A stretch of 64,000 nucleotides of DNA from Thermococcus sp. (GCF_027052235.1 NZ_JALUFF010000027.1:62001-126000), one strand, 5' to 3'. Positions 8,390-17,892 are shown, counted from the stretch's first letter. Notes: a model not told the origin generated them from the letters alone. A program made the numbers and translations.

Positions 8390-8730
8390 TCAGTGTCTAC
8401 TACTTCGGCGCCATCTCGCTCGTCCTTATCGGCCTCTACGCCGTCCTCGTGAAAAAGAACGTCCTGAAGATGCTCATCGGTCTGAGCATAATGGAGACCG
8501 GCGTTAACCTTCTCCTTATAAGCATAGGCTACGTCTCTGGGAGGAGCGCACCAATACTGAGCGAGGGAATAGGCCCCAACCAGGCTGTTGACCCGATTCC
8601 CCAGGCCCTTGTTCTGACGGCAATAGTCATCGGCGTTGCCACCACAGCCATGGCCCTTAGCGTTGCTATAATCCTCTACCAGAGGTATGGCACCCTCAAC
8701 GTTGAGGAGATAAGGAGGTTGAGAGGATGA
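8386..8730 (+). CDS. mbxG: Mbx complex subunit G, MrpC/NuoK-like
   Basis: 114 aa starting MISVYYFGAISLVLIGL, with three membrane helices. The stretch VLKMLIGLSIMETGVNLLLI is the MrpC/NuoK signature, including the glutamate in helix 2. ATG 8386 overlaps the previous stop (ATGA) and is preceded by GGAGGAGGTGAG. Confidence 0.9.
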   Translation: MISVYYFGAISLVLIGLYAVLVKKNVLKMLIGLSIMETGVNLLLISIGYVSGRSAPILSEGIGPNQAVDPIPQALVLTAIVIGVATTAMALSVAIILYQRYGTLNVEEIRRLRG

Positions 8731-10214
8731 ACGTGCAGTACGCTTCGCTCCTCATAGCCCTACCCCTCATAAGCGCGTTCTTCGTCCCCCTGATAAAGGG
8801 GCTTGGCGGGAAGGCCATAAAGGCCTACGTGCTGATAATAACGGCGATACAGGTAGGAATAGCCACATGGGTCTTCGAGGAGGTCTACACTACCGGGAAG
8901 CCGATAGTGGTGATGGCGGGAGGATGGAAGCCACCGGTCGGCATAGACCTATACATAGGCCCCTTCGCGGCGCTCTTCGTCCTCATAGTTGCCCTCGTGA
9001 GCTTCCTGATGGCGGTCTTCAACTTCAGGGCGGTGGATGTTGAGCCATTCGACAAGTACGCCATGCTCTTCCTCCTCCTGATGCTGGGAGCGACCGGAAT
9101 GATAGCGACCGGGGACATCTTCAACCTCTTCGTCTTCATGGAGATAACTGCCATAACTGCCTACGCCCTCACCGCCTACAACAAGACCGGTGAAGCGGCC
9201 GAAGCCTCGCTGAAGTACATGGTTTTGGGGGGCATAGGTTCGAGCTTCTTCCTGATAGGCGTTGCCCTCATCTACGGCGCCACCGGGACGCTCAACATGG
9301 CTCAGATAGCCCAGCTGGCCGGCAACATAAACCCGACCGTTGCTCAGATTGCCCTGGCTTTGGTGATCTTCGGCCTTGCCGTCGAGGCCGAGCTCTTCCC
9401 GCTTAACGCGTGGGCGCCCGACGCTTATCAGGCGGCACCCCATCCAGTAACGGCGATGTTCTCGGCCTTTGTCGTGAAGGCAGGCCTCTACGCCCTCGCC
9501 AGGATACTCTACCTGATGAGCGCAGTTGGGACATGGAAGAACGTCCTCTACCTGCTAATAGCAATGGCGACTTTGACAGTCGTGGTTGCAGAGTTCTCGG
9601 CCCTGAGGCAGAGGAACGTCAAGAGGATGATAGCGTACTCCTCGATAAGCCAGGTCGGTCTGATAGGCCTGGCCTTTGCACTCGGAACCCAGGCAGGTGT
9701 TGATGCAGGCGTCTTCCAGATGGTCAACCACGCGATCATCAAGGTTCTTCTCTTCCTCGGCGTCGGTTACGTGGCGGTACAGCTCGGCGGAGCGGACATC
9801 GAGAACTTCCGTGGCCTCGGAAAGAGGATGCCGCTGACTGCCCTCGGAATAACCGTGGGTTCAATGTCCGCGGTTGGGATACCGCTCTTCAACATCTTCT
9901 GGAGCAAGCTGAGGATAATCCTTGCCACGGTTGATGCAGGCTACGCATGGGCAGCCGCGCTTGTGCTGGGCGCGAGCGTTGTTGAGGCTGTCTATTACTT
10001 CAGGCTGGTGCACACCATATGGTTCGCAGGGGAGGGCGAGAGGCTCAGGGAAAGCGTCCCTCTGGTGGCGATAATGCTGCTCCTGATAGCCCTCATCGTG
10101 GCAATAGGCGTTTACCCGAACTACGTCTGGAACCTTTCCCAGAAGGCCGGTAGCGACATCTTCAACGTCGCCCAGTACATCAAGAACGTTCCACTCATGG
10201 GGGTGGGAGCATGA
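8727..10214 (+). CDS. mbxH: Mbx complex subunit H, MrpD/NuoN-like antiporter subunit
   Basis: 495 aa, about 14 membrane helices. The proton-channel motifs of the antiporter family are visible: the FVFMEITAITAYALTAYNKT helix with a conserved glutamate, AELFPLNAWAPDAYQAAPHP, and the lysine/histidine helix KRMIAYSSISQVGLIGLAFA. It is followed by a second antiporter-like gene, an arrangement typical of Mbx/Mbs rather than of the hydrogenase Mbh. Confidence 0.92.
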   Translation: MNVQYASLLIALPLISAFFVPLIKGLGGKAIKAYVLIITAIQVGIATWVFEEVYTTGKPIVVMAGGWKPPVGIDLYIGPFAALFVLIVALVSFLMAVFNFRAVDVEPFDKYAMLFLLLMLGATGMIATGDIFNLFVFMEITAITAYALTAYNKTGEAAEASLKYMVLGGIGSSFFLIGVALIYGATGTLNMAQIAQLAGNINPTVAQIALALVIFGLAVEAELFPLNAWAPDAYQAAPHPVTAMFSAFVVKAGLYALARILYLMSAVGTWKNVLYLLIAMATLTVVVAEFSALRQRNVKRMIAYSSISQVGLIGLAFALGTQAGVDAGVFQMVNHAIIKVLLFLGVGYVAVQLGGADIENFRGLGKRMPLTALGITVGSMSAVGIPLFNIFWSKLRIILATVDAGYAWAAALVLGASVVEAVYYFRLVHTIWFAGEGERLRESVPLVAIMLLLIALIVAIGVYPNYVWNLSQKAGSDIFNVAQYIKNVPLMGVGA

Positions 10215-12052
10215 ACCTGCTGATTGTGATTCTCTTCGCACCGCTCATAGCGGGCTTCCTGGCGTGGCTCCTCGATTTCAAGGTAATCCGCGAGGCGATA
10301 GGCATAATCGGCGCCTCCATTCCAATCGGAGTGCTTGCCTACTACTACAGCACGGTGACGAGTAAGTCCATAACCTACAGCTTCACTGTTGGAGGCTTCA
10401 CCCTCGGCTTCCAGCTGAGCATGCTCACTTGGTACTTCGCGACCGTTGCTTCAATAGTCGGCGTCGCGATGGCCTTCGGAATGGCGAGCACCTCTAAGAG
10501 CTCCTATGACTGGCTCTTTGCCCTTATAAGCTTCACCGGCGTCCTTGGCGTCTTCCTCAGCTCGGACTTCGTGGGCTTCTTCCTGTTCTGGGAGCTCATG
10601 ACCTTCGGAAGCTTCATGATGGTTCTGAGAAGGAACAGGCACGAGTCCCTCAAGTACTTCGTGCTCAGCGTCATCGGCGCCTACTCGATGCTCGTGGCAA
10701 TAGGCATAATCTACGCCAAGACTGGGGCACTCGACTTCAACACGATAAGGCAGGCCCTCCAGCTCGACGCGATGATTGGTGCCATAAGCAGGGGCGAGAC
10801 GGCATTAATCTACACGCTCTTCCTCGTTGCCTTTGGCGTCAAGGCCGGCGCCGTTCCGCTCCACGTCTGGGCGCCGGGGGCTTACAGCGAGAACGACCAG
10901 AGCTACACGGCCTTCTTCAGCGGTGCTCTCAGCAAGGCTGGCGTTTACGGTTTTGTGCTCCTCTACATCCTGATGGGAGCAAAGCTCTACACCGCCCTCG
11001 GAGTCTTCCACAACCACCTGGTCTTCGCATACATACTGGCTTGGATAGGTGCAATAACCGTCGTCGTCGCGAGCTTCCTTGCGGTGCTCCAGGAGGACAT
11101 AAGGAAACTCTTCGCTTATTCATCGGTCGGTCAGGTCGGCTACATCCTCCTCGGTCTCGGCCTTGGAACGGGACTGGGCTTTGCAGGAGCCCTCTTCCAC
11201 GTCCTCAGCCACGCGATATTCAAGGGCCTCTTCTGGCTGGTTACGGCTGCGATAATCCTCAGAACCGGCAAGACCCGCTTTGAGGACTTCGGTGGATTGG
11301 CAGAGAAGATGCCGGTGACGTTCGCCATGGGACTCATAGCGGTTCTCAGTCTTGCGGGAATACCCCCGATGGCCGGCTTCGCGAGCAAGTGGCTCCTCTA
11401 CGAGGCGGCCATACAGGCCCACATGCCCCTCGTGGCAGGTGCAATATTCCTCGGCAGTGGACTGGCCTTCGCCTACGTCGTGAGGTTCCTCTATGCAGTA
11501 TGGTTCGGCCAGAGGCCGAGCGACCTTGAGGGTGTTAAGGAGGCACCGCTCCCGCTCCTCATTGGAATGGTCATCCTGGCGGTACCGAACCTGGTCTTCG
11601 GAATAGCTCCCGGACTTGTCACAGAATACCTCAACAAGCTCTTTGGAAACACCATAGTTGGAGGGGACTACTTCAGGCTCGTCACACCAACGGGAACCTA
11701 CAACGCCCTTCTGGTCACGGTGCTCCTCGTCCTCGGCCTGAGCATAGCGGGTCTCATATACATCTACGGCGCGAAGACGAGGAGGATACCGGTTACCGAC
11801 ACCTACCAGTCGGCCAACCCTGTAACTGGGGAGTACAACCTCAGCATAAGGAGGAACTTCTACAGACCACTCGCTGAGGCCCTCGACTTCTGGCTCAAGT
11901 ACAGCTGGGACAGGTTCTACGAGAGATTAGCAGGCATAGCCGAGGACTTCGCGGACTGGCTCAGGGAAGGGTTCTACAACGGGAACGCCCAGAGCTATTC
12001 GTGGTATCTGGCGATAGTGCTCCTTATCTTAGCGCTGTGGGGGGTGCTGTGA
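10211..12052 (+). CDS. mbxH': Mbx complex subunit H', second MrpD/NuoL-like antiporter subunit
   Basis: 613 aa, about 15-16 membrane helices. It shows FFLFWELMTFGSFMMVL, KAGAVPLHVWAPGAYSEN, and RKLFAYSSVGQVGYILLGLG. The C-terminal about 120 residues (NFYRPLAEALDFWLKYSWDR onwards) form an amphipathic segment plus a last helix, recalling the lateral helix of NuoL. Two H-type subunits in tandem predict two antiporter-like channels in the complex. Confidence 0.9.
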   Translation: MNLLIVILFAPLIAGFLAWLLDFKVIREAIGIIGASIPIGVLAYYYSTVTSKSITYSFTVGGFTLGFQLSMLTWYFATVASIVGVAMAFGMASTSKSSYDWLFALISFTGVLGVFLSSDFVGFFLFWELMTFGSFMMVLRRNRHESLKYFVLSVIGAYSMLVAIGIIYAKTGALDFNTIRQALQLDAMIGAISRGETALIYTLFLVAFGVKAGAVPLHVWAPGAYSENDQSYTAFFSGALSKAGVYGFVLLYILMGAKLYTALGVFHNHLVFAYILAWIGAITVVVASFLAVLQEDIRKLFAYSSVGQVGYILLGLGLGTGLGFAGALFHVLSHAIFKGLFWLVTAAIILRTGKTRFEDFGGLAEKMPVTFAMGLIAVLSLAGIPPMAGFASKWLLYEAAIQAHMPLVAGAIFLGSGLAFAYVVRFLYAVWFGQRPSDLEGVKEAPLPLLIGMVILAVPNLVFGIAPGLVTEYLNKLFGNTIVGGDYFRLVTPTGTYNALLVTVLLVLGLSIAGLIYIYGAKTRRIPVTDTYQSANPVTGEYNLSIRRNFYRPLAEALDFWLKYSWDRFYERLAGIAEDFADWLREGFYNGNAQSYSWYLAIVLLILALWGVL

Positions 12053-12946
12053 ATGTTCGCGTGGAAGCTTGCACTTGAGGCCATAGGGATACTCATCTAC
12101 GCGACCTTCATGGGCTTCATCTTCATGGGCATAGAGCGAAAAGCCATGGCGAGGATACAGAGGAGGATAGGGCCTCCCATCTACCAGCCCATCATAGACA
12201 CTCTAAAGCTCCTCGGCAAGAAGGAGAGCGTCAGCCACGGCTTCATCTACAACTTCGGGCCGGTGTTTGCCCTTGGAGCGACCATAACGGCGCTCCTCTT
12301 CATACCCATGGGTAACTTCCAGCTCTTCAGCACCAACGCCGACTTAATCGTCGTCGCCTACCTCCTTGAGGTGCCGATGCTCGGGATAATGCTCGGTGCC
12401 ATGAGCTCGGGCAACCCCTACTCAGCGGTGGGTGTCCAGCGTGGACTCCTAACCATGGTTGCCATGCAACTTCCCTACGGTCTGGCCATAATAGCACTCG
12501 TCCAGCACTGGGGAACCTTCAAGCTGGGCCAGCTCGTGGCGCTCCAGCAACTTCACGGATGGAGCATAACCGTTCCGGCTTTACTGCTGGCCTTCATAGT
12601 CTTCGACATAGTCTTCCAGGCATTCCTCGGCCTTGAGCCCTTCGACATAATCACAGCCCCCGCAGAAATCTCCATGGGTCCGATGGTCGAGTACGGTGGC
12701 AAGCATGCGGCTTTACTCTTCACCCAGCACGCGGTCCAGCTCTTCGCCGAGACGGCATTCTTCGCGGTGCTCTTCCTAGGTGGGGCAAGCAACCTCCTTG
12801 AGCTGCTCATCAAGCAGATAGCGGTGCTCTTCATAGCGATATTCGTGGCCAGCATCTACCCGAGGTTCACCATCGATCAGGCCGCGAAGTTCTTCTGGAA
12901 GTGGCCGACGATAATCGGAATAATAGCCGTACTGCTGACGATGTGA
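12053..12946 (+). CDS. mbxM: Mbx complex subunit M, NuoH-like
   Basis: 297 aa, about eight membrane helices. GIERKAMARIQRRIGPP is the NuoH/MbhM loop motif near the quinone-like cavity, and EVPMLGIMLGAMSSGNPYSA is the E-rich helix. This subunit links the peripheral arm to the membrane arm. ATG directly follows the mbxH' stop. Confidence 0.92.
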   Translation: MFAWKLALEAIGILIYATFMGFIFMGIERKAMARIQRRIGPPIYQPIIDTLKLLGKKESVSHGFIYNFGPVFALGATITALLFIPMGNFQLFSTNADLIVVAYLLEVPMLGIMLGAMSSGNPYSAVGVQRGLLTMVAMQLPYGLAIIALVQHWGTFKLGQLVALQQLHGWSITVPALLLAFIVFDIVFQAFLGLEPFDIITAPAEISMGPMVEYGGKHAALLFTQHAVQLFAETAFFAVLFLGGASNLLELLIKQIAVLFIAIFVASIYPRFTIDQAAKFFWKWPTIIGIIAVLLTM

Positions 12947-12956
12947 GGTGATGTGA

Positions 12957-13541
12957 ATGGGTGAGAATGAAGGTTTCATAAGCTACGAGCTCCGGGAGTT
13001 CAAGCTCTTCGAGCCCCTCTTCAGATGGGCCAGGAAGAAGAGCCTCTGGATAGTGGCGTTCTGTACCGGTTGCGGTGGCATAGAGATGCCACCCCTCTTT
13101 ACGGCGCGCTACGACGTCGAGAGGTTCGGTATGATGCCGAATCCCTCCCCGAGGATGGCCGACCTCTTCCTCATTACCGGCTATGTGACTCCGAAGACCC
13201 TCAAGAGGATAATCATTACCTACGAGATGATGCAGGACCCGAAGTACGTTTTAGCCCACGGCTCCTGCCCGATCAACGGTGGTGTTTACTGGGACTCCTA
13301 CAACGTGGTCAAACAGCTCGACAAGTACATCCCAGTAGATGTTGCGATAGCGGGCTGTATGCCTAGACCGGAAGCAGTTATGGACGGCATAATGGAGATA
13401 ATGCGCAAGATAGAGAGCGGTGAAGCCGACGGCTGGAAGAGGTACAGGGAGAACTACGAGTGGTACAGGAAAAATCAGGACGAGCTTTTCGGTGAAGGAT
13501 GGCGCGAGAAGGAGGCCAAGAGGTGGTTGGCATGGATATGA
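12957..13541 (+). CDS. mbxJ: Mbx complex subunit J, NuoB-like proximal 4Fe-4S subunit
   Basis: 194 aa. Cluster ligands are visible: FCTGCGGIEM (CxxC), HGSCPINGG and AGCMPRPEA, the four cysteines of the NuoB/hydrogenase small-subunit cluster next to the active site. GTGATGTG precedes ATG 12957. The stop overlaps mbxK. Confidence 0.92.
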   Translation: MGENEGFISYELREFKLFEPLFRWARKKSLWIVAFCTGCGGIEMPPLFTARYDVERFGMMPNPSPRMADLFLITGYVTPKTLKRIIITYEMMQDPKYVLAHGSCPINGGVYWDSYNVVKQLDKYIPVDVAIAGCMPRPEAVMDGIMEIMRKIESGEADGWKRYRENYEWYRKNQDELFGEGWREKEAKRWLAWI

Positions 13542-14095
13542 ACGAGAAGAAGATTGAAGAAAAGGTCGAGGAGACCAAGCTTCCAGACACGAAGGAAGGA
13601 AAGCTCGTTAAATCTCTCATCGAGAAGGCACCGTACGCCGAAGGCAACGTCAGGCGCGAGAGGAGGGTTGAATTCAAAGTCCCAGCTGAAAGGATACACG
13701 AGTTCCTTGAGCTTGCAAGCGAGGCCTTCGAGATGCTCATGCAGATAAGCGTCGTTGACTGGCTCAAGGAGGGCGAATTCGAGGTCATCTACCAGCTCTG
13801 GAGCGTGGGCGAGAGCGTTCATGCATTTGTAAGGACGAGAATTCCAAGGGAAGGGGCAAAGCTCCCAACGGTCATGGACATCTGGCCTGTTGCAGAGACC
13901 TACGAGAGGGAGGCACACGAGTTCTTTGGAATAACCTTCGAGGGCAACCCGAGGTTAGGGCCCTTCATCCTTGAGCCGAGAGAATACGAGAAGCACCCGC
14001 TCAGGAAGGACTTCAACATGCTCTCCTACGTGAAGGCAATCTATGGAGACGACTTCGACAGGTATGACGAGAGCAAGACGAATTACGTAATCTGA
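13532..14095 (+). CDS. mbxK: Mbx complex subunit K, NuoC-like
   Basis: About 187 aa. NuoC-like 30-kDa domain with the C-terminal block ETYEREAHEFFGITFEGNP and RKDF. The first about 35 residues are highly charged (KKIEEKVEETK). I chose ATG 13532 because AGGTGG sits 5 nt upstream; ATG 13538, which overlaps the mbxJ stop, is the alternative. Confidence 0.88.
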   Translation: MDMNEKKIEEKVEETKLPDTKEGKLVKSLIEKAPYAEGNVRRERRVEFKVPAERIHEFLELASEAFEMLMQISVVDWLKEGEFEVIYQLWSVGESVHAFVRTRIPREGAKLPTVMDIWPVAETYEREAHEFFGITFEGNPRLGPFILEPREYEKHPLRKDFNMLSYVKAIYGDDFDRYDESKTNYVI

Positions 14096-14105
14096 GGTGA
14101 TGCTC

Positions 14106-15290
14106 ATGGCGAATTTGGAAGTCCCAAAGGAGCTTAGGGAAGAGGCAAAACAGCACGACATGTACCTTCACCCCATAGCCAAGGACACCTACGAGCTGTT
14201 CTTTGGGCCGCAGCACATGGCAACCGAGAACTTCAGCATAATCCTGAAGATGGATGGCAACAGGGTTGAGAAGGCTATAGTAAACCCCGGTTTCCTCCAC
14301 AGAGGCTTTGAGAAGCTGGCGGAGCAGAGGCCATACTTCACCAACATAGCATTACTCCTCCGTATCTGCGTTCCCGAGAGCGACGTTCCCGAGAACATTT
14401 ACTCCATGGCAGTCGATGAAATAGTCGGCTGGGAGGTGCCTGAGAGGGCTATATGGATAAGGAACGTCGTCCTTGAGATGGCAAGGTTGAGTGCCTGGAT
14501 GTTCTGGATAATGGGCTTTGGAAACGAGATCGGTCTCTATACCGCGGGCCAGTGGGCGGCAGCTTACCGTGAGAGGTTCATGCGCCTCTTCGAGGAGTTA
14601 ACCGGAGGTAGGGTTTACCACATCTACACCGTGCCCGGTGGCGTTAGGAGGGACATACCCGGCGACCGCTGGTTGAGACAGCTCCGCGACACCGTCGAGT
14701 ACCTTAAGGGCAAGCTCAAGGACTTTGACGAGATACTCTTCGACAACTACATCACCTTCGAGAGGACTGAGGGAGTCGGTGTTATGGACAAGCGCTTCGC
14801 CCTCAGGCACGCTGTAACCGGCCCGAACCTGAGAGCGGTTGGAGTTCCCTACGACGTCAGAAAGGACGACCCGTATTATCTCTACCCCGAGCTCGACTTT
14901 GAGGTTCCTGTCCTCAAAGAGGGCGATAGCCTGGCCAGAGTTCTCGTCAGGAGATACGAGATGGAGCAGGACCTCTACATCCTTGAACAGCTACTCGACA
15001 TGGGGCCGCCGAGCGGGCCCTACATGGTTCAGGATGCCCGCCTGAAGGCCCTTCCAAGGTTCAAGCCGCCCAAAGGAGACGCCTACGCCCACGTCGAGTC
15101 AACAAAGGGCGACTTTGGTGCCTACGTTGTCAGCGATGGAACCCACAAGCCCTACAGAGTCCACATAAGGGGACCGAGCCAGAGTCATGGTGTTACAGTG
15201 CTTGAGGAGCTCCTTAAGGGTGCCCGCTTGGCAGACGTGCCGGTCATATTGAAGACCCTTGACAATTGCCCGCCGGACATAGACAGGTGA
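14106..15290 (+). CDS. mbxL: Mbx complex subunit L, NuoD / hydrogenase large-subunit-like
   Basis: 394 aa. Homologous to NiFe-hydrogenase large subunits and NuoD, but the two CxxC motifs that hold NiFe are degenerate. The N-terminal motif reads RICVPESD and the C-terminal one reads DNCPPDIDR, so one cysteine of each pair remains. This fits a sulfane-reducing Mbs complex rather than a hydrogenase. ATG 14106 follows GGTGAT with 4-nt spacing; GTG 14097 and ATG 14100 are in frame. Confidence 0.9.
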   Translation: MANLEVPKELREEAKQHDMYLHPIAKDTYELFFGPQHMATENFSIILKMDGNRVEKAIVNPGFLHRGFEKLAEQRPYFTNIALLLRICVPESDVPENIYSMAVDEIVGWEVPERAIWIRNVVLEMARLSAWMFWIMGFGNEIGLYTAGQWAAAYRERFMRLFEELTGGRVYHIYTVPGGVRRDIPGDRWLRQLRDTVEYLKGKLKDFDEILFDNYITFERTEGVGVMDKRFALRHAVTGPNLRAVGVPYDVRKDDPYYLYPELDFEVPVLKEGDSLARVLVRRYEMEQDLYILEQLLDMGPPSGPYMVQDARLKALPRFKPPKGDAYAHVESTKGDFGAYVVSDGTHKPYRVHIRGPSQSHGVTVLEELLKGARLADVPVILKTLDNCPPDIDR

Positions 15291-15295
15291 TGGGT

Positions 15296-15919
15296 ATGGC
15301 AAGAGTTGTTGGCGAGGATAAAGTCAAACTCAAGAAGTCCTTCGTCAAGCCTTGGATGGGCATCAAGTATCTCTTCAAGAAGCCAGTAACCATAAAGATA
15401 CCCTACGAGAAGATAGAGCCCGCTCCCAAATACAGGGGCTTCCACACCCTCGACTGGAAGAAGTGCATTGGCTGTAACTTCTGCGGCCAGATATGCCCGG
15501 CCAGGGCAATAGAGATGACGTGGATAGAGGTTGACGGAAAGCTTGAGAAGAGGCCCCACCCGAAGGTCGACTATGGAAGATGCACCTTCTGCCAGTTCTG
15601 CGTTGACGTCTGCCCGACGGGAGCGCTGGGCTTCAGCGAGAGCTACATACTGACCACGGGTGGCGTTGAGGAGGAGCTTGAGCTCTACAACTGGGTTCCG
15701 ATAAACCCTGAGAAGGTTCGGGAGATCAACGAGAAGTTCGGTGACTACCGCTTCCCGGTCGAGAGGATAGAGAAAAAGTCCGACGGAACCTACATTTACC
15801 ACCTCCGCGACGGCTCAAAGGTGGAGTTCAAGATAGTGGGCTACGGCCTCAGGCCCCCGAAGAGGCCCCAGCCGAAGCCTGCTGAAAAGAAAGATGCCAA
15901 AACCGAGAAGAAAGAGTGA
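15296..15919 (+). CDS. mbxN: Mbx complex subunit N, NuoI-like 2x4Fe-4S ferredoxin subunit
   Basis: 207 aa. Two ferredoxin motifs, CIGCNFCGQICP and CTFCQFCVDVCP, carry the two 4Fe-4S clusters that receive electrons from reduced ferredoxin. The C-terminal tail is Lys/Glu/Pro-rich. ATG 15296 follows AGGTGAT; ATG 15290 is in frame. It is the last gene of the operon, and T-rich DNA follows its stop (15920-15940). Confidence 0.92.
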   Translation: MARVVGEDKVKLKKSFVKPWMGIKYLFKKPVTIKIPYEKIEPAPKYRGFHTLDWKKCIGCNFCGQICPARAIEMTWIEVDGKLEKRPHPKVDYGRCTFCQFCVDVCPTGALGFSESYILTTGGVEEELELYNWVPINPEKVREINEKFGDYRFPVERIEKKSDGTYIYHLRDGSKVEFKIVGYGLRPPKRPQPKPAEKKDAKTEKKE

Positions 15920-15961
15920 GTTTTTCTTTCTCTTCTTACATTTGCATCTCTAAATGCTTCT

Positions 15962-16678
15962 CTAAAGGAGCACCCACAGGCCTATGCCGATTAGCAAAAG
16001 GCCCGCTATGACCGAGAGCTCCCTGCTGTGCCTCACCATCGCCCGGGAAAAGCGTTTGCTCTCAGCAACGCTCCCCATGGCGAGCAGTATGACCACAAGC
16101 GGGAGAACGAATATGACGTTGTAGAGTCCCAGCAGGAGGAAGGCCATCTCCCTGCTTCCGTGGGCTATTATCGTGGCGTAGACGAGGTAGCTTCCGGCAG
16201 AACAGGGCAGGAGCGTCGTTGAAACAACGATGCCTAAAACGAACGAACCTATGAAGGTCGCCTCAGCGCTGAAAATCCTCCTCCTGATCTCTTTCTTTCC
16301 CCCGATGCGGGACTTTTCCATGAGGCCAGTCACTATCGTGTATGCTCCAAAAGCTATGGCTAAAGCGCCAGCCCCCCAGAGCGGGATGTACTGTCCCAGG
16401 TAGAGCAACCCAACGCCGAGGAGATAGTAGGAGAGATAAACGGCCACTATGAAGGCCGAGCCTATGAGGTAAAGCCTTCCCCTTGACACGTCCCTGACGG
16501 AGAGGGCTATGAGCAACATCGTGTATATTACGAAGGTGCAGGGGTTCACCGAGTCGCTCATCGAGAGGGCAAAGAACTGAGGGATGAACCACGTGAGGCC
16601 TATGGCATAGAGCGCGAGAGCACTCAGGCCCAGGGAAAGGCTCACTATGAGAGTCAGTGCCTTGACTTCCGCCTTCAT
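15962..16678 (-). CDS. CcdA/DsbD-type transmembrane thiol-electron transporter
   Basis: 238 aa with about six membrane helices. Two membrane cysteines, C47 in DSVNPCTF and C159 in TTLLPCSAG, match the redox pair of CcdA/DsbD-beta, which moves reducing equivalents across the membrane. The neighbouring thioredoxin-like lipoprotein on the same strand (62 nt away) is the obvious partner. It is convergent with the mbx operon. Confidence 0.85.
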   Translation of the reverse strand: MKAEVKALTLIVSLSLGLSALALYAIGLTWFIPQFFALSMSDSVNPCTFVIYTMLLIALSVRDVSRGRLYLIGSAFIVAVYLSYYLLGVGLLYLGQYIPLWGAGALAIAFGAYTIVTGLMEKSRIGGKKEIRRRIFSAEATFIGSFVLGIVVSTTLLPCSAGSYLVYATIIAHGSREMAFLLLGLYNVIFVLPLVVILLAMGSVAESKRFSRAMVRHSRELSVIAGLLLIGIGLWVLL

Positions 16679-16740
16679 GCTTTAATGCTCAATCGGGCCC
16701 TTTTTCTCCCTTTCTGGAACAAAAAGTTGGAAACGGTAGG

Positions 16741-17340
16741 TTAACTCGAATTCAGCTCACTGAGTATCTTCTGAACGTCCACCGGTTCGTGCCTAACAAA
16801 GAGCCTGTAGAGGGCGTTGATGAGGAGTTTCGACTTCTCGTCCTTGCGCGGGAGGAGGTAGGTCTTCCCGACGAAGAGTAGTGTGCCGTTGTTCTGCATT
16901 GCCGCCGCGATTATTTCTGGCGTTGCGCTGACGTTGAACTCGCCCTCTATCACCGCGTAGAGGGTTCCGTTGTAGGTTATCGCTATGGCCGGGACGCCGG
17001 TTATACCGGTCAGCCGGGCGATCTGGCCGAGGAGTTTCTGGTTTGTCTCGTTGTCAACGAGCTCGTAGTAGGTAAGGGCCTCACTTCCGAACTTTTCAGG
17101 GATAAGCTCGTGCATGCGCCTGCAGTGGGGGCACGTCTTCATCCCGTACATATAGAAGTGTATTCTGTCGAGGTATATCCTGTATCCCTTAACTTCAACG
17201 AACTTGGCCACGGACGCTGTGGTGGTAGTCGTTCCCGCGGGGGAGCTTTTCGTTGAGGTCGTTCCCCCGTTGCTCCCCACACAGCCCGAGGCGACGCCGA
17301 TGAGGAAAACGAGTAGCAGTACCATTGCGAGCCTCTTCAT
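16741..17340 (-). CDS. Thioredoxin-like lipoprotein
   Basis: 199 aa. The lipobox GVASGC places the lipidated cysteine at C20, followed by a Thr/Ser-rich linker (21-44) and a thioredoxin-fold domain with the active site TCPHCRRM (C70, C73) and a cis-Pro-like TGVPAIAI. It is predicted to be membrane-anchored on the outside of the cell. It is transcribed just ahead of the CcdA-like gene, suggesting an extracytoplasmic disulfide reductase or isomerase pair. Confidence 0.85.
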   Translation of the reverse strand: MKRLAMVLLLVFLIGVASGCVGSNGGTTSTKSSPAGTTTTTASVAKFVEVKGYRIYLDRIHFYMYGMKTCPHCRRMHELIPEKFGSEALTYYELVDNETNQKLLGQIARLTGITGVPAIAITYNGTLYAVIEGEFNVSATPEIIAAAMQNNGTLLFVGKTYLLPRKDEKSKLLINALYRLFVRHEPVDVQKILSELNSS

Positions 17341-17430
17341 CCAACCACCCGAGAAGGTTCTCGGGCACCGTTAAAAGCTTACCTCCGGAAGCCTTAAATC
17401 CTCCTCTTAGGAGAAAGGTTGTGATGTGCT

Positions 17431-17892
17431 ATGCAGTCATGGTACCGTTCACGGGCGCTCTACGAGACAGTTATGAAGCTCATCAGGGGAGGTCGCTTTG
17501 AGGAGGCCCTGAAATTAGCAGGGGACATTCCGGATCTTCCCGTCCGCTCGAAGGCCTTCAACGAGATAACCGTCGAGATGGCGAAGATGGGCGGGGATTA
17601 CTCCGAGGCCCTTAAGAAGGCCATAGAGACCGCTCTGGAAATTCATGGAGATGGCTCTACAAAGTCCCTCATGGCTCTCGCCTTCGACTTCCTTGAGATG
17701 GGAAAGCCCGAGGGGGCTCTGAGGATAGCCCGGTACATAACCGACATTTCCAACCGCTCGAAGGTTCAGGCGGAGGTTGCCCTGGCCCTCGCCCGGAGGG
17801 GAGACCTTGAGGGCGCGATGAAGCTGATAAACGACATCCTCGATGAGGACGTCAAGACGTGGGCCATGTCGAGGCTGGCGAGCGAGGTTTAG
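17431..17892 (+). CDS. Small helical-repeat protein, function unknown
   Basis: 153 aa, all alpha. It is built from about four units of roughly 35 residues with a shared pattern (GGRFEEALKLAGDIPD, GKPEGALRIARYITD, GDLEGAMKLINDILD), similar to TPR-like arrays. Such arrays usually bind proteins, but no partner is evident. ATG 17431 follows GGTTGTGAT. A gene at 40538 encodes a longer protein of similar style. Confidence 0.7.
   Translation: MQSWYRSRALYETVMKLIRGGRFEEALKLAGDIPDLPVRSKAFNEITVEMAKMGGDYSEALKKAIETALEIHGDGSTKSLMALAFDFLEMGKPEGALRIARYITDISNRSKVQAEVALALARRGDLEGAMKLINDILDEDVKTWAMSRLASEV

Noticed and set aside
6243-15919. Operon as the membrane-bound hydrogenase Mbh
   Set aside because: Two tandem H-type antiporter subunits, gene order A-B-C-D-F-G-H-H'-M-J-K-L-N and the degenerate NiFe cysteines favour Mbx/Mbs.
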